From positions 1 through 64,000 of the forward strand of contig JACPQR010000082.1 in the NCBI GenBank assembly GCA_016190375.1: a stretch of 64,000 bases of DNA, given 5' to 3'. Below, piece after piece: positions 51,998-60,672 of this stretch (positions within the stretch are counted from its first letter, which is position 1; every line of letters begins with the position of its first letter). Source of the stretch: Deltaproteobacteria bacterium. Lineage in GTDB: Bacteria > Myxococcota_A > Polyangia > JACPQR01. The position numbers and the translations under genes were made by a program. The notes beneath the pieces are model-generated. The model did not search any database and was not told the DNA's origin. It saw only the letters and a program-made list of their open reading frames with translations.

Positions 51998-53121
51998 CCG
52001 CGATCGCCGCGGTCCTGGCGCTCGCGGGCTGGGATCTTCCGACCGGCCGGCTCAACGTGGTGCCGATAGGAGACCCCGATGGGCAGCCGCACCCGATGCT
52101 CGGACGGGACGCGGCGCGGACCGGACGCAGCCCCTTCCGGGGGCCGATCGCGCGCCCCCGTGTCCGGTGGAAGCTGCATACGGGCGGCCGCCTCGTCGCC
52201 GGGCCGGTCGTGGCGCGCGACGGGACGGTCTATGTCGGCGGCCTGGATGACCGGCTGAACGCCGTCGACTCGGAGGGCCGCCTGCGCTGGAGGTGGCTCG
52301 CGGGCGGGGACATCAGCGGGAGCGCTGCGGTCGCCGGCGACGGCACCATCTACGTCCCCAGCGACGACCGGAAGCTGACGGCCCTCGATCCCCGTGGGCG
52401 GGTCCGCTGGACGGTCGCGACCGAGGGGATCGTGAGATCGAGCCCGGCGATCGGTCGCGACGGTACGGTCGTGTTCGGCTCGTACGACCGCGGGCTCTAC
52501 GCCGTCGGACCGACCGGGATCGTGCGGTGGCGCTTCGCAGCCGCCGACGCGGTCGCCGCGCCGGCGGCGGTTGCGTCGGATGGCTCCGCCTACGTCGCCT
52601 CGTTCGACGGGACCCTCTCCGGCGTCCGGAGCGACGGCGGCGCCCTGTTCTCCACCAAGCTCGGCGGGCGGTCTCGCGGCTCCGTCCTCCTCGTCGAGAG
52701 CGGCGAGCAGCGGGCGCTCTACGCCTGCGCGGGCGACGGACGGCTGCACGCCGTCGACGCGGCAGGCACCGAACGCTGGGCGCTCCAGCTCGGCGCCGAC
52801 TGCAACTCCTCGCCGGCGCTCGGTTCAGACGGGAGCGTCATCGTCGGCACCGACGGCGGACGCCTGGTCGCGGCGCGACCCGAGGGCACGCTCGCGTGGC
52901 GGGCGGACCTGCGAGGCAACCTGAGGGCGGGCCCGCTCGTCGACGCACGCGGAACGATCTACGTGGGCGGCACCGACCGGATGCTGCGCGCCGTGAGCCC
53001 GAGCGGGTCGCTCCTGTGGACGTTCGAGGCGAGCGCCGAGATCGAGGGCTCGCCCGCGCTCGGCGCAGACGGGACGATCTTCTTCGGCTCGGGCGACGGC
53101 TGGCTCTGGGCGTTGCGGTAG
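51961..53121 (+). CDS. PQQ-type beta-propeller protein, exported
   Basis: 386 aa. The signal is LLPLTAIAAVLALAGW. The mature part is seven or eight copies of a propeller blade of about 40 residues: GTVYVGGLDDRLNAVDSEGRL, GTIYVPSDDRKLTALDPRGR, GTVVFGSYDRGLYAVGPTG and so on, each ending in WxW or WRF. It lacks the residues of quinoprotein dehydrogenases, so it is probably a structural or BamB-like propeller. It overlaps the kinase gene by 37 bp, suggesting co-expression. ATG at 51961 starts the signal. Confidence 0.82.
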   Translation: MEAVQPKRLLPLTAIAAVLALAGWDLPTGRLNVVPIGDPDGQPHPMLGRDAARTGRSPFRGPIARPRVRWKLHTGGRLVAGPVVARDGTVYVGGLDDRLNAVDSEGRLRWRWLAGGDISGSAAVAGDGTIYVPSDDRKLTALDPRGRVRWTVATEGIVRSSPAIGRDGTVVFGSYDRGLYAVGPTGIVRWRFAAADAVAAPAAVASDGSAYVASFDGTLSGVRSDGGALFSTKLGGRSRGSVLLVESGEQRALYACAGDGRLHAVDAAGTERWALQLGADCNSSPALGSDGSVIVGTDGGRLVAARPEGTLAWRADLRGNLRAGPLVDARGTIYVGGTDRMLRAVSPSGSLLWTFEASAEIEGSPALGADGTIFFGSGDGWLWALR

Positions 53122-53132
53122 GCTGATTTCGG

Positions 53133-53176
53133 GGTCTCATGTACGTCTTGACCCAGAGATCATGAGACCGTAGGCT
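53133..53176 (+). promoter_or_regulatory. Promoter and palindromic operator of the VapBC-like operon
   Basis: TTGACC (53148-53153) and TAGGCT (53171-53176) are 17 bp apart, and the ATG at 53185 begins 8 bp later. The inverted repeat GGTCTCATG (53133-53141) and CATGAGACC (53161-53169) brackets the -35 and spacer. As the first gene encodes a ribbon-helix-helix protein, this is a good candidate for its own operator. Confidence 0.6.
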
Positions 53177-53184
53177 CTACTCTC

Positions 53185-53460
53185 ATGAAGGCGCTGCAAG
53201 TGTTTCTCGGTGACGCTGACGCCGAGCGCCTGGAAGAGTGGTCGCGACGGCGCGGTTGGACCAAGTCTCAGGCGGTTCGCGTTGCCGTCCGGGCTCTCAC
53301 GCGCCCGCGCGGGAAGGATCCGCTGCTCGATCTGAGCGGGTCCATCGTCGATGGGCTCCCCGCCGATGCGAGCGAGCAGTTCGACCGTCACCTGCAGGAG
53401 ATCTTCGTTGCGCAAGGGCCCCCCTCGCGACGCCGGCGTGCGCCGCGTGTTCGTCGATAG
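53185..53460 (+). CDS. Ribbon-helix-helix antitoxin
   Basis: 91 aa. ALQVFLGDADAERLEEWSRRR and TKSQAVRVAVRAL form a ribbon-helix-helix DNA-binding domain. The C-terminus (DASEQFDRHLQEIFVAQG) probably contacts the PIN toxin, whose TTG start lies inside this gene behind an AGGAG sequence. The ATG sits 8 bp after the -10, so the mRNA is nearly leaderless. Confidence 0.85.
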   Translation: MKALQVFLGDADAERLEEWSRRRGWTKSQAVRVAVRALTRPRGKDPLLDLSGSIVDGLPADASEQFDRHLQEIFVAQGPPSRRRRAPRVRR

Positions 53461-53854
53461 CGGCGCCTGGATCGCGCTGGTCAGCGGCCGTGACCGGCAC
53501 CACGGGGAGGCCGATCGTATGGTCTCGCTGGCGGTGGCGCGTCGCATCGAGCTCTTGACGACGAGCCTCGTGCTCGCGGAGGTGCATCGGTTCCTCCTGT
53601 TCCACGCCGGTATCGCACCGGCGATCCGCACCCTCGAGCGGATCGAGTCGAGCCCCAGAGTCGTGCTTCGCTTCCCGGGGCCCGAGGACCACGCGGCCGC
53701 GCGCCGCTGGCTCGCCAGGCTTGCCGATCAGGTGATCACCTACACGGACGCGGTCAGCTTCGCGACGATGGACGCCGCTCGGTGCCCGACCGCGTTGAGC
53801 TTCGACCACGATTTCACCGTCGCGGGATTCAGGCTCTGGCAGCACCTGGAGTAG
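53408..53854 (+). CDS. VapC-like PIN-domain toxin
   Basis: 148 aa from TTG (AGGAG 7 bp upstream) or 139 aa from GTG at 53438. VFVDSGAWIALVSGRD, TSLVLAEVHRFLLF and TYTDAVSFATMDAARCPTALSFDHDF give the PIN acidic residues. It overlaps the antitoxin gene by 53 bp. A T7 run lies 10 bp after the stop without a clear hairpin. Confidence 0.85.
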   Translation: MRKGPPRDAGVRRVFVDSGAWIALVSGRDRHHGEADRMVSLAVARRIELLTTSLVLAEVHRFLLFHAGIAPAIRTLERIESSPRVVLRFPGPEDHAAARRWLARLADQVITYTDAVSFATMDAARCPTALSFDHDFTVAGFRLWQHLE

Positions 53855-53925
53855 CCCGTGGTTCGTTTTTTTCGGTGCTTGCGATGGGCGCGGGCGGCGG
53901 GCAGGATTGGACCCGGGTGGGTGGA

Positions 53926-55068
53926 ATGGGGACGACATCGGTCGCGGCGATGGAAGCAGGGTTGTACGAGGCGATCTTCGATCACATCGCCCATCCCATC
54001 TTCATCAAGGATCGGCAGTTCAGGTTCGTCCTCCTCAACCGCGCGCTCTGCGAGCTGGTCGGCTACCGGCGCGAGGAGATGATCGGGAAGACCGACTACG
54101 ACTTCTTCCCGGAGCCCGAAGCCGACTTCTTCCGGCAGAAGGACCTCGAGATGTTCACCTCTGGCCGAGAGGTCACGATCGAGCAGGAGCCCATCACCGA
54201 CTCGGCCGGCGTCCGGCACGTGCTCGCTACCACCAAGGTGCCCCTGCGAGCCGCGTCGGGCGAGGTCACCCACCTGGTCGGCATCATCCACGACATCACT
54301 CGCCTCAAGGAGGCCGAGGAGGCACTCAAAAATGCCAACGAGGTGCTCGAGCTGCGGGTCGCCGAGCGAACGCGCGCGTTGCAGCTCGCCCAGGAAGAGC
54401 TGCTCCGCAAGGAACGGCTCGCGGTCCTCGGGCGGTTGGTCGGCGGCCTGGCGCACCAGATCCGCAGCCCGCTCGGCGCGCTGACGAACGCCGTCTACAT
54501 CCTGAAGCGGAGGCTGGAGGATCTGCCGCCCGAAGCGGCCCACGCTCTGGAGATCATCAAGGAGGAGGCGTGGCGCGCCAACCGGATCATCAGCGACATG
54601 ATCGACTACGCGCGTGTCCGCCCCATCTCGCCCACGCCGGTCCCCGTCACCGAGGTGATCGACGCCGCCACGCGGCGCGGCTGGATCACGCCGACCGTGC
54701 GGGTGGAGCTGGAGCTCCCCGGGTCATTGCCGCCCGTCGCCATCGACCGCGCGCAGGTCGAGGGAGCGATCTCGAACGTCGTCCGCAACGCGGTGGACGC
54801 GATGCCAGAGGGCGGTCCGTTGCGGATCGACGCGCGACAGGAAGGCGACGAGGTCGTCGTCGGGATCCAGGACACCGGCGCAGGCGTCCCCGAGGAGGTC
54901 CGCGAGAGGCTGTTCGAGCCGCTGGTGACGACCAAGGCGGACGGACTGGGGCTCGGGCTGACCACGGCCCGCGCGCTCATCGAGAACCAGGGCGGCAGGA
55001 TCGACTGCGTGCAGAGCGGCCCGGCGGGCACCCGGTTCGAGATCAGGCTACCGGTAGCCGAACGTTAG
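53926..55068 (+). CDS. PAS-domain histidine kinase (soluble)
   Basis: 380 aa without membrane helices. A PAS domain (about 10-125; PIFIKDRQFRFVLLNRALCE, GYRREEMIGKTDYDFFPE, IIHDITRLKEAEE), a coiled coil and a HisKA box GLAHQIRSPLGAL (His177, with Gln in place of the usual Glu) are followed by the ATPase domain with NVVRNAVDAMP, DTGAGVPEEV and GLGLGLTTARALI. No response regulator gene is adjacent. ATG 53926 was chosen over longer readings; ATG 53950 is also possible. Confidence 0.9.
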   Translation: MGTTSVAAMEAGLYEAIFDHIAHPIFIKDRQFRFVLLNRALCELVGYRREEMIGKTDYDFFPEPEADFFRQKDLEMFTSGREVTIEQEPITDSAGVRHVLATTKVPLRAASGEVTHLVGIIHDITRLKEAEEALKNANEVLELRVAERTRALQLAQEELLRKERLAVLGRLVGGLAHQIRSPLGALTNAVYILKRRLEDLPPEAAHALEIIKEEAWRANRIISDMIDYARVRPISPTPVPVTEVIDAATRRGWITPTVRVELELPGSLPPVAIDRAQVEGAISNVVRNAVDAMPEGGPLRIDARQEGDEVVVGIQDTGAGVPEEVRERLFEPLVTTKADGLGLGLTTARALIENQGGRIDCVQSGPAGTRFEIRLPVAER

Positions 55069-55100
55069 CCCGGGCAGTGCTAGCATTCGGCGCAACGCCG

Positions 55101-56129
55101 ATGCTCCTCGAGGACCTCGACTTCGAGCTGCCGGAGCGGCTCATCGCCCAGTCGCCCGCGCCCGAGCGCGAGGCCGCGCGGCTGATGGTCGTGCACCGGA
55201 CGAGCGGTCGGCTCGAGCACCGGGGCGTCCGGGAGCTCCCCGAGCTGTTGCCCGCGGGCGCCTTGCTCGTCGTCAACGACACGCTGGTGCGCAAGATGCG
55301 GCTGCGGGGCAGACGAGCGACCGGCGGCGCGGTCGAGCTTCTCCTCATCCGGCGCTCGGTCGACGGAACCTGGTCCGCGATGGGTCGCGCGAACAAGCCC
55401 CTCGGGCCGGGCACGCGCGTCTCGCTCGGCGACCGGCTCGAAGCCGTGATCGAGGGTCGTGACGCCGGTGGGCTCTACCGGGTGCGCCTGGACAGCGACG
55501 GAACGGCCGAGGACGCGGCGATCGAGGCGCACGGTGAGGTTCCCCTGCCGCCCTACATCCGGCGGCCGCCGGCGGCCCAGGACGAGGCGCGCTACCAGAC
55601 CGTCTTCGCCCGCGTGCCGGGAGCGGTCGCTGCGCCGACCGCCGGGCTGCACCTCGGAATAGGTCTTCTCGAACGCATCCGCGCCCGAGGGCTCGAGGTC
55701 GAGCCGATCACGCTGCACGTCGGCCCCGGCACGTTCGTCCCCGTGACGGTGCCGTGCCTGGACGATCACCCGATGCACGCGGAGGAGTACGACGTCCCTG
55801 CCGGTACGGCCCGCGCCGTGAACGATGCACGCTCCGCCGGCCGGCTGGTCGTCGCCGTCGGGACCACGGTGGTCCGCGCGCTCGAGAGCGCGGTCGACCC
55901 GGCGGGCGAGGTGCAGCCGGGCGCCCGGGAGACGCGCCTGCTCCTGCAGCCTGGGTGCGCCTTCCGGGTAGTCGACCGCATCCTGACCAACTTCCACGTC
56001 CCACGGTCGACCCTGATCGCGCTCGTCATGGCGTTCGCGGGCCGTCAGCGGATCCTCGAGGCTTACGCGGAGGCGATCCGACTCGGCTACCGCTTCTACT
56101 CGTACGGCGACTGCATGCTGATCCAATGA
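55101..56129 (+). CDS. queA: S-adenosylmethionine:tRNA ribosyltransferase-isomerase
   Basis: 342 aa, the usual family length. LEDLDFELPERLIAQSPAPERE is the standard N-terminus, with LLVVNDTLVRKMRLRG, RYQTVFARVPGAVAAPTAGLH, TLHVGPGTFVPV and RILTNFHVPRSTLIALVMAFAG following in order. It makes epoxyqueuosine in tRNA from preQ1 in the queuosine pathway. The stop overlaps the ATG of tgt (ATGA). TAGCAT ends 14 bp before the ATG. Confidence 0.97.
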   Translation: MLLEDLDFELPERLIAQSPAPEREAARLMVVHRTSGRLEHRGVRELPELLPAGALLVVNDTLVRKMRLRGRRATGGAVELLLIRRSVDGTWSAMGRANKPLGPGTRVSLGDRLEAVIEGRDAGGLYRVRLDSDGTAEDAAIEAHGEVPLPPYIRRPPAAQDEARYQTVFARVPGAVAAPTAGLHLGIGLLERIRARGLEVEPITLHVGPGTFVPVTVPCLDDHPMHAEEYDVPAGTARAVNDARSAGRLVVAVGTTVVRALESAVDPAGEVQPGARETRLLLQPGCAFRVVDRILTNFHVPRSTLIALVMAFAGRQRILEAYAEAIRLGYRFYSYGDCMLIQ

Positions 56130-57196
56130 GAATGGCCAAGGGCTTCCACTTCGAAGTCACGGCTCGCCGCGGGAGCGCTCGACTGGGCCTTCTGACCACG
56201 CCCCACGGGGTGGTCGAAACGCCGGCGTTCATGCCGGTCGGGACGGCGGGGTCCGTCAAGTCGCTCTCGCCGGCCGAGGTCTTCCGGACCGGCGCGCGCA
56301 TCGTCCTCGGCAACACCTATCATCTGATGCTGCGGCCCGGAGCCGAGCTGGTGGCGGAGATGGGCGGCCTGCATCGCTTCGCCGCGTGGCCCGGCGCGAT
56401 GCTCACGGACTCCGGAGGTTATCAGGTCCTGTCCCTGGCCGAGCGGCGCAAGATCGACGACGACGGCGTCACGTTCCGTTCCCACATCGACGGCAGCCCC
56501 GTGCGGCTCGGACCGGAGGAGTCGATTCGCGTCCAGGAGCTGCTCGGGGCCGACATCGCGATGGCCTTCGACGAGTGCCCGCCCTCGACGGCGCCGCTCG
56601 CTCAGATCGAGCAGGCCATGCGGCGAACCACGGCCTGGGCCGGCCGCTGTCTCGAGGCCCGCCGCCGGGGGGATCAGGCGCTCTTCGGGATCGTTCAGGG
56701 CGGCACTCACCGGGAGCTGCGCGCCAGCCACGCCGAACAGATCTGCGCCCTGCCCTTCGATGGGTTCGCGCTGGGCGGCTTCGCCGTGGGCGAGTCGACC
56801 GAGGACCTGCACGCCGGTGTTCGCTTCGCGGCTGCGCTGTTGCCGGACGACCGGCCACGGTACCTCATGGGCGTCGGCACGCCCGAGGACCTCGAGAGCG
56901 CGACCGCGTCGGGGATCGACCTCTTCGACTGCGTGCTGCCGACTCGCAACGCCCGAAACGGTCAGGCCTTCACGAGCGAAGGCCGGGTCAACATCAAGCA
57001 GGCGCGCTACACCGCCGACCGCGGGCCGCTCGATCCGGCTTGCTCCTGCGAGTGCTGCTCGACCTTCACGCGCGCGTATCTGCGGCACCTCTACCAGGCT
57101 CGCGAGATGCTGGCCGCACGGATGCTCAGCCTGCACAACCTGCACTTCTACGGTGAGCTGATGAGGTCGATCCGCGAGCGGCTCCGGGGGAGCTAG
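56126..57196 (+). CDS. tgt: tRNA-guanine(34) transglycosylase
   Basis: 356 aa. ETPAFMPVGTAGSVKSLSP, NTYHLMLRPGAELV, MLTDSGGYQVLSLAER, AFDECPPSTAP (Asp), GIVQGGTH and FDCVLPTRNARNGQAFT (nucleophile region) are the classic motifs. Zinc ligands are CSCECC and His of HNLHF. It exchanges guanine for preQ1 at position 34 of GUN-anticodon tRNAs and works before QueA. The MRM start overlaps queA; ATG three codons later is equally possible. Confidence 0.97.
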   Translation: MRMAKGFHFEVTARRGSARLGLLTTPHGVVETPAFMPVGTAGSVKSLSPAEVFRTGARIVLGNTYHLMLRPGAELVAEMGGLHRFAAWPGAMLTDSGGYQVLSLAERRKIDDDGVTFRSHIDGSPVRLGPEESIRVQELLGADIAMAFDECPPSTAPLAQIEQAMRRTTAWAGRCLEARRRGDQALFGIVQGGTHRELRASHAEQICALPFDGFALGGFAVGESTEDLHAGVRFAAALLPDDRPRYLMGVGTPEDLESATASGIDLFDCVLPTRNARNGQAFTSEGRVNIKQARYTADRGPLDPACSCECCSTFTRAYLRHLYQAREMLAARMLSLHNLHFYGELMRSIRERLRGS

Positions 57197-57234
57197 ACCA
57201 TCGGGGCATCGAGCCGGCGCCCCAGGGTGTACGA

Positions 57235-58056
57235 TTGGCGAGCTTGATCAAGACGATGTCGTGTGTTCTGGGTCTCCTCTCGATCGCCGCATGCAAGGGG
57301 GAAGAGGCCGGCGGCGCCATGCTCGACGATGCGGATCTCGCCGACCTCAGGATCGAGCCCGCCGAGCTCGATCCGACCGCCACCCGCATCCTGGCGCTCG
57401 CGGAGGTGGTGCCGCCCGGGACACCCGTCACCACCCTGGACGTCGCGACCGGCTCCGTGGCGCAGGCTGCGGCGTCCGATGTCGGGGGCTTCGACATCAT
57501 CGTGCCGTCCGCCGCGCTGGACGATGTCTACTCCTTGCAAGCGGGCGAGGACCCGGAGCCGCTCGTCGTCGCGCTCTCGGACAGCGGGTCCGTCGTTCGA
57601 GCGTGGGGCGAAGGGTGGTCGAGCGAGATCGGGTGCGAGCTGCACGAGTGGGCGGGAATCATCGGCACGGACGCCGCGAGCCCGCCCATCGATCGTTGCC
57701 GGCTCGAGGCGCTGCGACAGGACGACGGGGCGGGCGTGCTCGGGGAGATCGAGCCGGTCGGCATCACCGCCGACACGGTGCTCAGGGCGCGGTCGCTCGT
57801 TCGACTGGTGGACGAGACCGCTCCTCGGGTCGAGGTGATCCTGGCGGAGGTCGACGGGACCGAGCATGCGCTCGAGTGGATCGCCGGGGCCGTCGACGTC
57901 TTCGAGGATCACTCCTCGATCCTCGCGCTCGACGTCCCGAGCGCGATCGGCGCATCGATCGCCGCGATCGCGATCCGCTCGTCCGGGGAATCGGGCCTGC
58001 TGGTCTCGGACGTCGCGCTCGTCGGGATCGAAGCGGCTCGGCAGACGGGCCGCTGA
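57235..58056 (+). CDS. Lipoprotein of unknown function
   Basis: 273 aa from TTG at 57235. LLSIAAC is a lipobox. The mature part is acidic and beta-rich without a recognised domain. TACGAT at 57230-57235 is a -10-like hexamer overlapping the first codon, so the functional start is more likely TTG 57244 or ATG 57256 with a leaderless mRNA. It follows tgt by 38 bp. Confidence 0.6.
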   Translation: MASLIKTMSCVLGLLSIAACKGEEAGGAMLDDADLADLRIEPAELDPTATRILALAEVVPPGTPVTTLDVATGSVAQAAASDVGGFDIIVPSAALDDVYSLQAGEDPEPLVVALSDSGSVVRAWGEGWSSEIGCELHEWAGIIGTDAASPPIDRCRLEALRQDDGAGVLGEIEPVGITADTVLRARSLVRLVDETAPRVEVILAEVDGTEHALEWIAGAVDVFEDHSSILALDVPSAIGASIAAIAIRSSGESGLLVSDVALVGIEAARQTGR

Positions 58057-58488
58057 TCAGCGGGGTCGCGCGTGCGGCGCCTCTTGCCCCGAGGCGCGCT
58101 TCTCCTGCATCTCGTACTTCGAAGGGCACTTGGCCATCACCTGGTCGGCGACGAACAGGTCGGATCGCCCCAGACGCCCCTGTGCGACGACGCCTCCACC
58201 CTCGCGGAACGTGTCCGGCATGATGCCGTGGTAGCGCACCCGGATGCTCTTGCCGCCCTTCGTTATGCTGAAGCGATAGTCGAGCGAGCCAGCCCGGCTC
58301 TCGAGCGAGCCCTCCTCGACGATCCCCTCGACCCGTACCGTGCGACCGACGTACTCGCCGCGGTGAGCGAGCAGCTCATCCACGTATTTGGAATAGACCA
58401 TCTGCTCGCCGAAGCTCTGGCTGAGCAAGTACGCCACGGAGCCGCCCACGACCACCACGGAGGCCAGGATCTTGAGTCCGCGCTTCAT
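58057..58488 (-). CDS. ccmE: Cytochrome c maturation protein CcmE, Cys type
   Basis: 143 aa. One N-terminal membrane helix (ILASVVVVGGSVAYLLS) is followed by an OB-fold (VEGIVEEGSLESR, YRFSITKGGKSIRVRYHGIMPD, FREGGGVVAQGRL). The haem-linking motif, HxxxY in most bacteria, is C121-P-S-K-Y125. The CxxxY form is known from archaea and Desulfovibrio. It carries haem to the cytochrome c synthetase, needed for the cytochromes at 2.9 and 9.5 kb. Other ccm genes are not in the window. Confidence 0.9.
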   Translation of the reverse strand: MKRGLKILASVVVVGGSVAYLLSQSFGEQMVYSKYVDELLAHRGEYVGRTVRVEGIVEEGSLESRAGSLDYRFSITKGGKSIRVRYHGIMPDTFREGGGVVAQGRLGRSDLFVADQVMAKCPSKYEMQEKRASGQEAPHARPR

Positions 58489-58542
58489 ACGAGCCCATTC
58501 TTGACGCCCCGCGGCCGATCGTCAACCCGGGCAGGGGCCGGG

Positions 58543-58866
58543 TCAGTCCAGCGGTCTTCGGACGTGCGAGAGAAAGCTCTCGTAGGCGTCGGCTCCCGCC
58601 TCGATCTGCACGAGCCTGAGCCCCATCCCGGGAACGGACGAGGGGCCGGGGCCGGTCCAGACGACCTCGGCCTCCGCGACGATCTCGGTCTCGTCGTCCA
58701 GCCTGAAGATGACCCGCGCATGCTCACCCTTGGGGAGCGGCGTCGCCGTGCGCAGGAAGAGGCCGCCCGTCGAGGCGTTCACGATCTGGAGATAGAGCGT
58801 GATCCGCTCGCCCTCGCACCAGGCGCGCTTGCCGATGCTCACCCTGGGCGCGCTTCGGTTATCCAT
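58543..58866 (-). CDS. PilZ-domain protein
   Basis: 107 aa, one PilZ domain. The motif RSAPRVSIGKRAW gives the RxxxR, and IVNASTGGLFLRT the D/NxSxxG that together bind cyclic-di-GMP. VIFRLDDETEIVAEAEVVWTG and GMGLRLVQI complete the barrel. No other domain is attached. It follows ccmE divergently from nothing obvious; output unknown. Confidence 0.9.
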   Translation of the reverse strand: MDNRSAPRVSIGKRAWCEGERITLYLQIVNASTGGLFLRTATPLPKGEHARVIFRLDDETEIVAEAEVVWTGPGPSSVPGMGLRLVQIEAGADAYESFLSHVRRPLD

Positions 58867-58932
58867 CTTCCCCGGGCGTAGGGCAAAACGCCGATCCGCG
58901 CAAGGGGGGGGACGGGGTTAACAAGTTCACGA

Positions 58933-59265
58933 ATGGGTACTACAGTCGGGCGGATGCTCGATTCGATCAAGAAGACGCTCCTGTCTGCCGGGACGGCGTT
59001 GATCCAGAGCCCGACGGTCATGAGGCTCCTGCAGGACGAGAGGATCATGAAGGTCCTGATGAAGATCCTCATGACTCGAGGGAAGATCGAGGGCGTCGTC
59101 GACGGTCAGCTCGAGCGACTCGCTCATCGCCTCCACCTCGCCACCCGCGACGAGATGCGCGAGCTCAAGCGCGCCCTGCGCAGGGTCGAGGAGCAGATCG
59201 ATCAGGCTCGTGCAGGTAGACAGGCCAGGGGCGACAACGGGGCGTCGGACCACCAGGGCGCCTGA
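58933..59265 (+). CDS. Small helical phasin-like or coiled-coil hypothetical protein
   Basis: 110 aa (103 aa if ATG 58954 is used). Helices LDSIKKTLLSAGTALIQSP and ERIMKVLMKILMTRGKIEG, then a coiled coil (DEMRELKRALRRVEEQIDQA). The C-terminal coil resembles phasin-like proteins, but no clear family was recognised. It lies 43 bp before a TPR gene. Confidence 0.6.
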   Translation: MGTTVGRMLDSIKKTLLSAGTALIQSPTVMRLLQDERIMKVLMKILMTRGKIEGVVDGQLERLAHRLHLATRDEMRELKRALRRVEEQIDQARAGRQARGDNGASDHQGA

Positions 59266-59308
59266 AGGGCTTGAATATCCGAGGGAACAAAGGAGTCGTT
59301 CCCGCACG

Positions 59309-59998
59309 ATGCGGTACTGGCTTCCAGCGCTGACGTTGATGCTCTCGTGGCCGGGTCCGGTCCAGGGGCAGCCGCGGCCCGACCGCGAAGAGACGGCCAG
59401 GACGCGGTTCGCCCAGGGGCAGGCGGCCTACCAGGCCGGCGATTTCCCGGCTGCCGCCGAGGCCTTCCTGGCAGCCTACAGGGCCGTGCCCTCGCCGGAG
59501 ATCGCGTTCAACATCGCCAAGGTGCACGAGCGAATGGGCGACCTGGACGTGGCAATCCGGTACTACGAGCTGTATCTGCGCCGCTCCGACCTCGAGGAGA
59601 GCGAGGCCGCGCAGGTGCGCGACGTCGTCGAGCGGCTCAAGGCCGAGAAGCGGCGGCGATCCCAGACCGTTCAGCCGGTCGCGGCCTCGCAGGGGGAGCT
59701 CGACGCGGAGGCACGGACCTTCTTCGATCGAGGGATGAGGATGTTCCGGCGACGTGACTACGCCGGAGCGCTGCAGGCCTTCCAGGCGGCCCTCTCGTTC
59801 GCGCGGCAGGCCCGAAACCCGGTCCCCGAGCTGTTCTTCAACATGGCGGCCACCCTCGAACGGCTGGGGCGCGCCCCCGAGGCCGCCGGCTTCTACGACA
59901 ACTACCTCAGGCAGCACCGCGAGCTCTCCGACCGGGAGCGCGACCAGATACGGCACAAGATCGAGGAGCTCTGCGCCGGCGCGCCGCGGTGCCCCTGA
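59309..59998 (+). CDS. Secreted TPR-repeat protein
   Basis: 229 aa. The signal peptide (LPALTLMLSWPGPVQG) is followed by two TPR pairs: RFAQGQAAYQAGDFPAAAEAF with AFNIAKVHERMGDLDVAIRYY, and FFDRGMRMFRRRDYAGALQAF with FFNMAATLERLGRAPEAAGFYDNYL. Between them is a Lys/Arg-rich linker. AAAGGAG precedes the ATG. Such short TPR proteins are common in Myxococcota envelope operons. Confidence 0.8.
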   Translation: MRYWLPALTLMLSWPGPVQGQPRPDREETARTRFAQGQAAYQAGDFPAAAEAFLAAYRAVPSPEIAFNIAKVHERMGDLDVAIRYYELYLRRSDLEESEAAQVRDVVERLKAEKRRRSQTVQPVAASQGELDAEARTFFDRGMRMFRRRDYAGALQAFQAALSFARQARNPVPELFFNMAATLERLGRAPEAAGFYDNYLRQHRELSDRERDQIRHKIEELCAGAPRCP

Positions 59999-60040
59999 GC
60001 TTGCGCCCCAGCGAGCTGCGCACGCTGGGGACCCTTCGAC

Positions 60041-60562
60041 TCAGCGCGCGAGCTGCCCGAACAAGCCCCAGCCGAGCAGCATCGCGAGAACGAAGGGCGC
60101 CGCCAGCGAGGCCACTACCAGCGCGGCCAGTCCGAGGACCAACACGTGGTCGATCGCCGACGGCGGGGCCGCGCGATCGGCGTGCTTGCGGATGAGCTCG
60201 AGGTTCTTGACGTTCGCCTTCCAGGCGAAGTCGAAGACGTCACCGAGGATCGGCACGGTTCCCACCATGACGTCGACCGCCACGTTGAGGGCCATTCTTC
60301 CGATCACGGCCAGGGGAACCCTGCGGCGAAGCGCGACGAAGAACAGGTAGGCGGACAGGCTCCCGGTCGCGACGTCTCCGAGCCCCGGCGCGAGCATCCC
60401 GAGGAGCCCGTCCAGGCCGAAGCGGATCGAGGTCCCAGGCACCCGAAACGCCGTGTCCAGCCAGTGCGCGAGCCTGGCAGCCAGCGGGTCGACGTCCTCG
60501 AGCTCCCTCGCCGTACGCGCCAGTGAGCTCGGCCCGGAGGCCGGAATCGCAAGATCTGCCAC
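60041..60562 (-). CDS. DUF4112 membrane protein
   Basis: 173 aa from GTG at 60562. LAHWLDTAFRVPGTSIRFGLDGLLGMLAPGLGD is the DUF4112 signature, followed by VDVMVGTVPILGDVFDFAWKANVKNL. Two to three membrane helices, including a long C-terminal one (VLVLGLAALVVASLAAPFVLA). Function is unknown. It converges with the TPR gene. Confidence 0.88.
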   Translation of the reverse strand: MADLAIPASGPSSLARTARELEDVDPLAARLAHWLDTAFRVPGTSIRFGLDGLLGMLAPGLGDVATGSLSAYLFFVALRRRVPLAVIGRMALNVAVDVMVGTVPILGDVFDFAWKANVKNLELIRKHADRAAPPSAIDHVLVLGLAALVVASLAAPFVLAMLLGWGLFGQLAR

Positions 60563-60647
60563 GGCGGAAGCATGCCCCGGCCGGCCATGGTGGTCGAGGT
60601 CTCGACACGAGCCGGTCGATTGGCCTTCCGTCGCCGGATCAGGCCTG

Positions 60648-60653
60648 TATAAT
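60648..60653 (+). promoter_or_regulatory. -10 box (TATAAT) of the outer-membrane protein gene
   Basis: Perfect TATAAT, with a weak -35 TTCCGT 16 bp upstream. The ATG of the next gene is 20 bp downstream with GGAGG between, so the leader is only about 13 nt. Confidence 0.5.
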
Positions 60654-60672
60654 CCCGCGCCCGGAGGAACCG

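Noticed and set aside
53858..53890. Rho-independent terminator after the VapC-like gene
   Set aside because: There is a T7 run but no stable GC hairpin immediately before it.
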